Assembly (NCBI GenBank): GCA_905221605.1
Contig: CAJNDS010002157.1
Coordinates: 650,501-714,500, forward strand
DNA: 64,000 bases
Reading direction: 5' to 3'
Source: Symbiodinium natans
Lineage: Eukaryota; Sar; Dinophyceae; Suessiales; Symbiodiniaceae
A program made the position numbers and the translations under genes. This document shows positions 59,631 through 64,000 of this stretch, piece by piece. The notes beneath the pieces are model-generated. The model ran no database searches. It was not told the DNA's origin and saw only the letters and a program-made list of their open reading frames with translations. Position 1 is the first letter of the stretch; every line of letters begins with the position of its first letter.

Positions 59631-61874
59631 TGGCAGAAAGCTGAAAGGGAGTTGGGGTTAAATCCTAAAGCATTGCTTCCTTTTGGTGCTCAGATTCAAG
59701 TCAAACGTCGTCCGTGGGAGTTGCTGGGTCCGGATGGAACAAAGAAAGGTCGGCAATGGGTCGATCGTACGCAGCCTGCGCTTCTTTTGGGTCCATGCGA
59801 TGACCTACCTGGTGGTTATTGGGTGGAAGCTCAAGGGACTGCAAAAGATCCGGATGAACTGGTGTTATTTCCCTGCACTACGATTTTTTCCAATATAAAG
59901 GAACCGCCTGAATTGGAGCTGGAAGGGGTGGTAGAAGAACAGGAGCCTTCTCCTCCAGAGCATCGTCTCAAGGGGAAAAAACCGGCGCTTCGGTTTGCTG
60001 ATGAGGAAGGACCTCCTTTACCTCCGCCTCGCGATCCTCCAGTTCGCCATCGGTTGATGGAGAAAAGCCCGGCCTCTTCACTGCGTGGTCATGTGGGCTC
60101 CTTGCGCTTGCTTCGCAAGCGGGGGGAGAGTCCGCCCTTAGAAATTTTCGAGGATGACATGCAGGGTCTGGGGGAGCTGGAAGAAAATGCAGATGTTGAG
60201 GACAATGTTCCTGGTGATGAGTATTGGCCGACTTGCTGTTCTCCTCATGAAAATGCTTATTTGGTCTGCAAAAGTGAGACTGCTGGGGATGGAACACAGT
60301 TGGAAAAAGAAGAGCAAAAAGCCAAGTCAATGTATGAAAGGTCTATGTATGATTACGTGGACTGCGAGGAGCTTTTGGAAGGGATTGTATACCCAAAGAG
60401 GGTGAATCGAAGAGGTGGTATCAACAATTGGTGCGCAAGTACGCGAGCTCTGGTGTTGGGCCACTATACTCATGGCGGAGTGTGTGGTATCACAAAAGAG
60501 ACTCATCGAAGACCATGGCTATGTCGTTATTTGGCATCATTCGTGAGGCACCACAATCCTGAAGCCAAATTTTCTGCTCTTCAGATCTCATGCAATGCTC
60601 CGGTGTCATTGCATAGGGATAGTCACAATGAAAAGCATTGCTGCAATTATGTGTGTGGCTTTGGTGACTATAAAGATGGTCAGCTGTGGGTTGAGGATGA
60701 AAAGGTCTTAGAGGAAGGAGCTGAAGTGGTGGAGCAATCCTATGGGAAGAAAGTCTTACCTGGAAAATTGGTGGATATCCACTGGAACTTCATGTCGTTC
60801 TTTCCGAGAAAGCTGCATGGTCCTATGCCTTGGAAAGGGAACAGGGTATCCTTGACAGGGTACACACCTGTTTTTATGGAGCGTTTGAGCTACAAGGATA
60901 GGTGCTATCTTCTCCAATGCAAGTTTCCTCTTCCGGAACCACAGGCTGAAGAAGGTGAAAAAAGGAAGTGGTTAAAAATGACGTTGGAAGAGACCTCGCT
61001 GGACGACCTTGCAGAAGAAGTCGACTACGCTGTGTTCGAAGCGCATCAATGGGCTCTAGAAGAGCATTTGAGTATTCGACGCCTAATTGCTGAACAGGAA
61101 TGTTGCATCTTGGACGAGTTCCATGGATCGGCCAATGAGTCGAGTGAAGAAAAAGGATCAGAGACTAGAGAATGGCTGGTTAAAGCAAAAAGGGCTGAGG
61201 AACAGCTATCGAAGTTTTTGGTCAAAGCAGCTCAAGTTCAGCAAATGGTACAAGAAAATACCGCGCTTGAGGCAGCGGAGGAGGTTGAGTTCCTGCAAAC
61301 AAAAACAATCCCTACACAAGAAGCCATGCAAGAACTGGAAAAGTGGAGGGAATCATTGTCAGACGAGGTGACGTCTTTGGTGAAAGAGTTGGAGGTGGTG
61401 GAACCAACAACTCAAGAAAAGCTGGACAAATTGGCGGAAGAGCCTAATGCACCGGTGATTGAGTACGTTCCCAGTCTGGTGGTGTTTACCCGGAAGCAAG
61501 GGACAGGGAGGCGACGTGCCCGTATCTGTGCATGTGGAAACTTCATTTCGTCAACGGCAGCTACAGAATATGAAGGGCCGAGGTCACTCAGTCGTCACTC
61601 GCTGTACGCTCCAGGCTTAGATTCAACTACATTCAGGTGTCAAGTGAGGCACGCAGCATATATGGTATGGATCATCGCTGGCTTAGACATTTCCAAAGCT
61701 TTTCTGACGGCGCCGATGAATAGGGCGCAAAGAGAAGGGCGCTTGGTGGTGGTGCAGCCCCCAAGGGCAGAAAGGCCTTGTACGGTTTGGCCGAAAGTCC
61801 TGCAGCATGGGTGGAGTGGCGAGACCAACGTCTTCAAGGTATGTCTTGGGTGTCAAAGGATGGACAAGCAATGA
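59631..61874 (+). CDS. Copia integrase C-terminus, 2OG-Fe(II) dioxygenase-like domain and RT N-terminus
   Basis: The first part (FGAQIQVKRRPWELLGP, then ALLLGPCDDLPGGYWV) is the integrase C-terminal barrel-like region. An acidic/proline-rich linker follows. At about 60405-60900 a dioxygenase-like domain shows H-x-D in VSLHRDSHN (60612-60620), FGDYKDGQLWVEDE, the distal His in RKLHGPMPW (60816-60818) and Arg in NRVSLTGYTP (about 60843). The distal His is 68 residues after the H-x-D and the Arg nine residues later, as expected for 2OG-Fe(II) enzymes. A coiled-coil linker leads to RT (RRRARICACGNFI, then AGLDISKAFLTAPM). Near 61775 a deletion plus frameshift occurs. Confidence 0.75.
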   Translation, partial: WQKAERELGLNPKALLPFGAQIQVKRRPWELLGPDGTKKGRQWVDRTQPALLLGPCDDLPGGYWVEAQGTAKDPDELVLFPCTTIFSNIKEPPELELEGVVEEQEPSPPEHRLKGKKPALRFADEEGPPLPPPRDPPVRHRLMEKSPASSLRGHVGSLRLLRKRGESPPLEIFEDDMQGLGELEENADVEDNVPGDEYWPTCCSPHENAYLVCKSETAGDGTQLEKEEQKAKSMYERSMYDYVDCEELLEGIVYPKRVNRRGGINNWCASTRALVLGHYTHGGVCGITKETHRRPWLCRYLASFVRHHNPEAKFSALQISCNAPVSLHRDSHNEKHCCNYVCGFGDYKDGQLWVEDEKVLEEGAEVVEQSYGKKVLPGKLVDIHWNFMSFFPRKLHGPMPWKGNRVSLTGYTPVFMERLSYKDRCYLLQCKFPLPEPQAEEGEKRKWLKMTLEETSLDDLAEEVDYAVFEAHQWALEEHLSIRRLIAEQECCILDEFHGSANESSEEKGSETREWLVKAKRAEEQLSKFLVKAAQVQQMVQENTALEAAEEVEFLQTKTIPTQEAMQELEKWRESLSDEVTSLVKELEVVEPTTQEKLDKLAEEPNAPVIEYVPSLVVFTRKQGTGRRRARICACGNFISSTAATEYEGPRSLSRHSLYAPGLDSTTFRCQVRHAAYMVWIIAGLDISKAFLTAPMNRAQREGRLVVVQPPRAERPCTVWPKVLQHGWSGETNVFKVCLGCQRMDKQ

Positions 61875-63472
61875 GCTTTCAGAGGTCCAATGCAGACCCA
61901 AGTCTGTTCCTTATTATGGCACAAGAAAAGCCGGAAGGTGCAAGCAAGTTGGTAGGGACAATGGGTCTTTACGTGGATGATTTTTTGATGGCTGGGACTA
62001 TGACAGTGCTCCGGGAGGCCTTGGAACAGATTAGGAAGGAGTGGAAAACTTCTGAACCCGAGTTCTGTGGTCCAGGCTGCGGTGATGGATTCCTGAAGTT
62101 TTTGGGTGTCCAAATCTGGTATCGAAATGGCAGCTTCTTTCTCAACCAGGAGGACTTTGTGAGAGATTTGCTGAACCGACGAGGGTATCAGATCGATGAA
62201 ACTGGAAAAGGGAGTAACCTGCCAATGGTGAAAGAAACTCCAGGTGAAGAAGAGGAGGTGGATATTCCTTCCTTGCGAGCGGCTCAAGGTGCCGTAGGGG
62301 AGTTCCTCTGGGTGGCAATCAAAACTCGACCTGATTTGGCGTTCTGCACGAGCCAGTTGTCTTTGTGGACATCCCGAAGGCCACGATTTGTGGTTAAAAA
62401 GGCTGAGGAAGTTTTCCGATACCTTGCTGCAACTCCAACGTTAGGCTTGACGTTCGGAGCAATCGCAACATGCGAAAAAGAAAGGAATGAGGTGTTGCGT
62501 TATGGACGAGGTGTTAAGGTGGTGGAGTCCTACGCGGATGCCAGCTTTGCAGCAGGTGAAAATGAAAAGAGCCACTCAGGAGCGGTGGTGGTGTGGGGTG
62601 ACTGTCCAGTGATGTGGGCAACACAAAGACAATCAACAGTGGCTTTAAGTACAGCTGAAGCTGAATTACATGCGTCCATAGAGGGAGCAACGATGATTCA
62701 GTCGTGCACCCCTTTCATTGCCGCTTTGGTTGGAACAGGTGAAGAATCGCTGCAAAAAGTGCTGTATACAGATTCGGTTTCAACGTGCTCGATCATTCAA
62801 TATCCTGCTGGAAGCTGGAGAACAAGACACCTGAGAATTCGAGCAGCCGGTGGCAGGTCTCTGGTGGACCGTGGTTATATGGTGATAGCGCACCTTCGCG
62901 GTGAGTATATGATCGCTGACCTGTTGACTAAGTTAATGAGTGGACAGGTGTACGCAAAGCAAAAGGCACTTTGGGGTCTCAGACTGTTGGTTCAAGGAAC
63001 TGACTTGAAAAAAGCCTCGCTTGCAATGGCGGTCATGATGGTGGCTGCATCTCTGCAAGGGATGGCAACTGGTGGCGAAGAAGTGTCCACGGCTGGATTC
63101 TTTTGCTCAGAAGAAGGGGTGTGCAAGGTCGCCAACACGTCTACGGTGATGGTTCTGGCTCAAGGTATTGAAATGGTTGTCAACAATTCAGACCTTGTTG
63201 CGTATTTGGTGGCAGCAATTATACTCTGGGAACTGGCATGGTGCCTCTTTCGACGGCTGTATAAATGGCTGTGGATCAAGAAAGCGGTGGTTATTCCTGC
63301 GAGTGCCACTTTGTATACAACAGTGGGTGGGAACTGTATGCACGCAAGCAGTGACTGTGATGTTCTGCGATATTCACAGCCCAGGGCTAAGACGCTTTGT
63401 AAGCATTGCCTCAAGGATGGCTGGGTGGTGAATGCTGAGTTCCTTGGTGAGGAACGGGCCGCTGGAACGTGA
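61776..63472 (+). CDS. Copia RT palm, RNase H and C-terminal membrane/Cys-His tail
   Basis: The frame picks up at KALYGLAESPAAWVEWRDQ, the classic copia RT motif. The catalytic box is LYVDDFLMAG (YVDD at 61970-61981). RNase H shows SYADASFAAGENEKSHSGA, STAEAELHASIEG, LYTDSVSTCS and AHLRGEYMIADLLTK. After that (about 63000) comes an extra tail: a hydrophobic segment LVAYLVAAIILWELAWCLF (predicted membrane helix), a basic turn, then GGNCMHASSDCDVLR and TLCKHCLKDGW, a Cys/His set that could bind zinc. The stop is at 63470-63472. The tail is not part of standard copia proteins. Confidence 0.85.
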
Positions 63473-63644
63473 ATTTTCCAAGTACGAGGTGAAGAAATCC
63501 TCAATGGTAAAGGATTCAGCCAATGAGCTGAAGGTTCGTCCTGGATGACGTTAAACCATAATGTGCATTTCAAGCAGCTGGCTGCTGCCTAAATGGCGGT
63601 TTTTGGCCAAAGAACGGCATCTCCAATGTGTCCTAGGAAATCCT
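63473..63644 (+). other. Copia 3' untranslated region
   Basis: Between the stop at 63472 and the polypurine tract there is no further frame. A small palindrome tcctaggaaatcctagga lies at 63631-63648. Confidence 0.5.
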
Positions 63645-63657
63645 AGGACAGGGGGAG
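63645..63657 (+). promoter_or_regulatory. Polypurine tract
   Basis: AGGACAGGGGGAG lies immediately upstream of the 3' LTR, the usual plus-strand priming site. Confidence 0.75.
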
Positions 63658-63879
63658 TGCGGAGCTGCAACTGGTATTGTAGAAAAGAGTTGGTGATGGG
63701 AGTTGAAGGGGTCAATGAACCCGGATATTTTTGGCTCAAGAAACGTGGGCAATGCGCCCTACGGAAAAGGTGTGTTTGGTTGTGCTTTGGGTTTTGTCTT
63801 CGGTTGTTCCAGGGGAATCAAGGGCTTCTGTTGGGGCTGACTGTTTTGTTCCCTGTCCTCCTTCGGTTGCCCCCCCGTA
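63658..63879 (+). repeat. Copia 3' LTR
   Basis: Same sequence as the 5' LTR with seven instead of six C before the final GTA. Followed by TAGGG and the rest of the telomere-like array. Confidence 0.95.
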
Positions 63880-64000
63880 TAGGGTTTAGGGTTTAGGGTT
63901 CGGGGTTTAGGGTTTAGGGTTTAGTTAAGACATCCTTCAAGCCGCGAAGCAAGCCCTCAACCTCTTTCGTGTGTGTGGGGGTGGGGAGGGTGCTTGTGCC
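63880..64000 (+). repeat. Right half of the split telomere-like array and flank
   Basis: TAGGG duplication, then TTTAGGG units to 63925. The last 75 bp (agacatccttcaagccgcga onward) is unassigned and cut by the edge. Confidence 0.8.

Larger units (their letters stand above)
40047..63879 (+). mobile_element. Ty1/copia LTR retrotransposon with methyltransferase- and dioxygenase-like domains, split by a DNA transposon
   Basis: LTRs of 221 and 222 bp bound the element, with a 5-bp target duplication TAGGG (40042-40046 and 63880-63884). A primer-binding site and a polypurine tract are in place. The order integrase before RT is that of Ty1/copia. Without the inserted transposon the element is about 9.85 kb, long for the superfamily, because of extra domains. 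Coding order: Gag, two protease-like motifs, C5-methyltransferase-like, integrase, 2OG-Fe(II) dioxygenase-like, RT, RNase H, membrane/Cys-His tail. Frame breaks at about 40660, 45137 and 61775 make this copy defective as written. Confidence 0.9.

Overview
The window looks like nuclear DNA of a dinoflagellate, most likely from the Suessiales/Symbiodiniaceae. The evidence is dozens of interstitial (TTTAGGG)n/(CCCTAAA)n blocks in both orientations, genes cut into short exons by introns holding those blocks, short inverted-repeat elements that behave as introns (introner-like), non-GT splice donors, and retroelements carrying cytosine-methyltransferase-like domains. There are no bacterial operons, rRNA or tRNA genes, or CRISPR arrays.

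Layout. (1) 1-6651, minus strand: a many-exon receptor gene (signal peptide, PBP1/ANF-type ligand-binding domain, GCC2/GCC3-type cysteine-rich region, membrane segments), with its 3' end beyond the left edge. At least two of its introns are introner-like elements whose removal restores the frame. (2) 6660-9692: telomere-like repeats, then GC-rich degenerate coding DNA, including a fragment resembling a non-LTR retrotransposon ORF2. (3) 9693-17322: a tyrosine-recombinase (YR, DIRS-order) retrotransposon with split direct repeats A1-ORFs-B1-A2-B2. It has a gag-like ORF, an in-frame UGA, a reverse-transcriptase/methyltransferase/RNase H polyprotein, the recombinase, and a membrane-protein ORF. 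A 4-bp ATGA is shared by both ends and the repeat junction. (4) 17.3-21.3 kb: degenerate minisatellite with higher-order duplications, then a G-rich polypurine tract. (5) 23-40 kb: telomere-like repeats, foldback elements, microsatellites and scattered short minus-strand open segments that look like exons of one or more coiled-coil-rich genes.

(6) 40047-63879: a Ty1/copia retrotransposon inserted in a TTTAGGG array (TSD TAGGG), with near-identical 221/222-bp LTRs. Its polyprotein has Gag with CCCH and CCHC fingers, two protease-like motifs, a C5-methyltransferase-like domain, integrase, a 2-oxoglutarate/Fe(II) dioxygenase-like domain, RT, RNase H, and a membrane/Cys-His tail. The integrase is split by a 13,978-bp TIR DNA transposon (45653-59630). 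That transposon carries its own transposase and several accessory genes, one with RRM-like and RS-like segments. The transposase is in turn split by a 2.7-kb non-autonomous element (54717-57435). The nesting order is therefore telomeric array, then Copia, then the TIR transposon, then the small element, then a foldback.

How the parts relate. Almost all recognisable coding capacity outside the receptor belongs to mobile elements. Two unrelated retroelement types both carry a methyltransferase-like domain, and one adds a dioxygenase. This suggests that retroelements here carry DNA-modification functions in a genome known for unusual base modification. Exon boundaries are inferred by eye and most are good to about 5-30 bp. 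Frameshifts may be real decay or sequence error.
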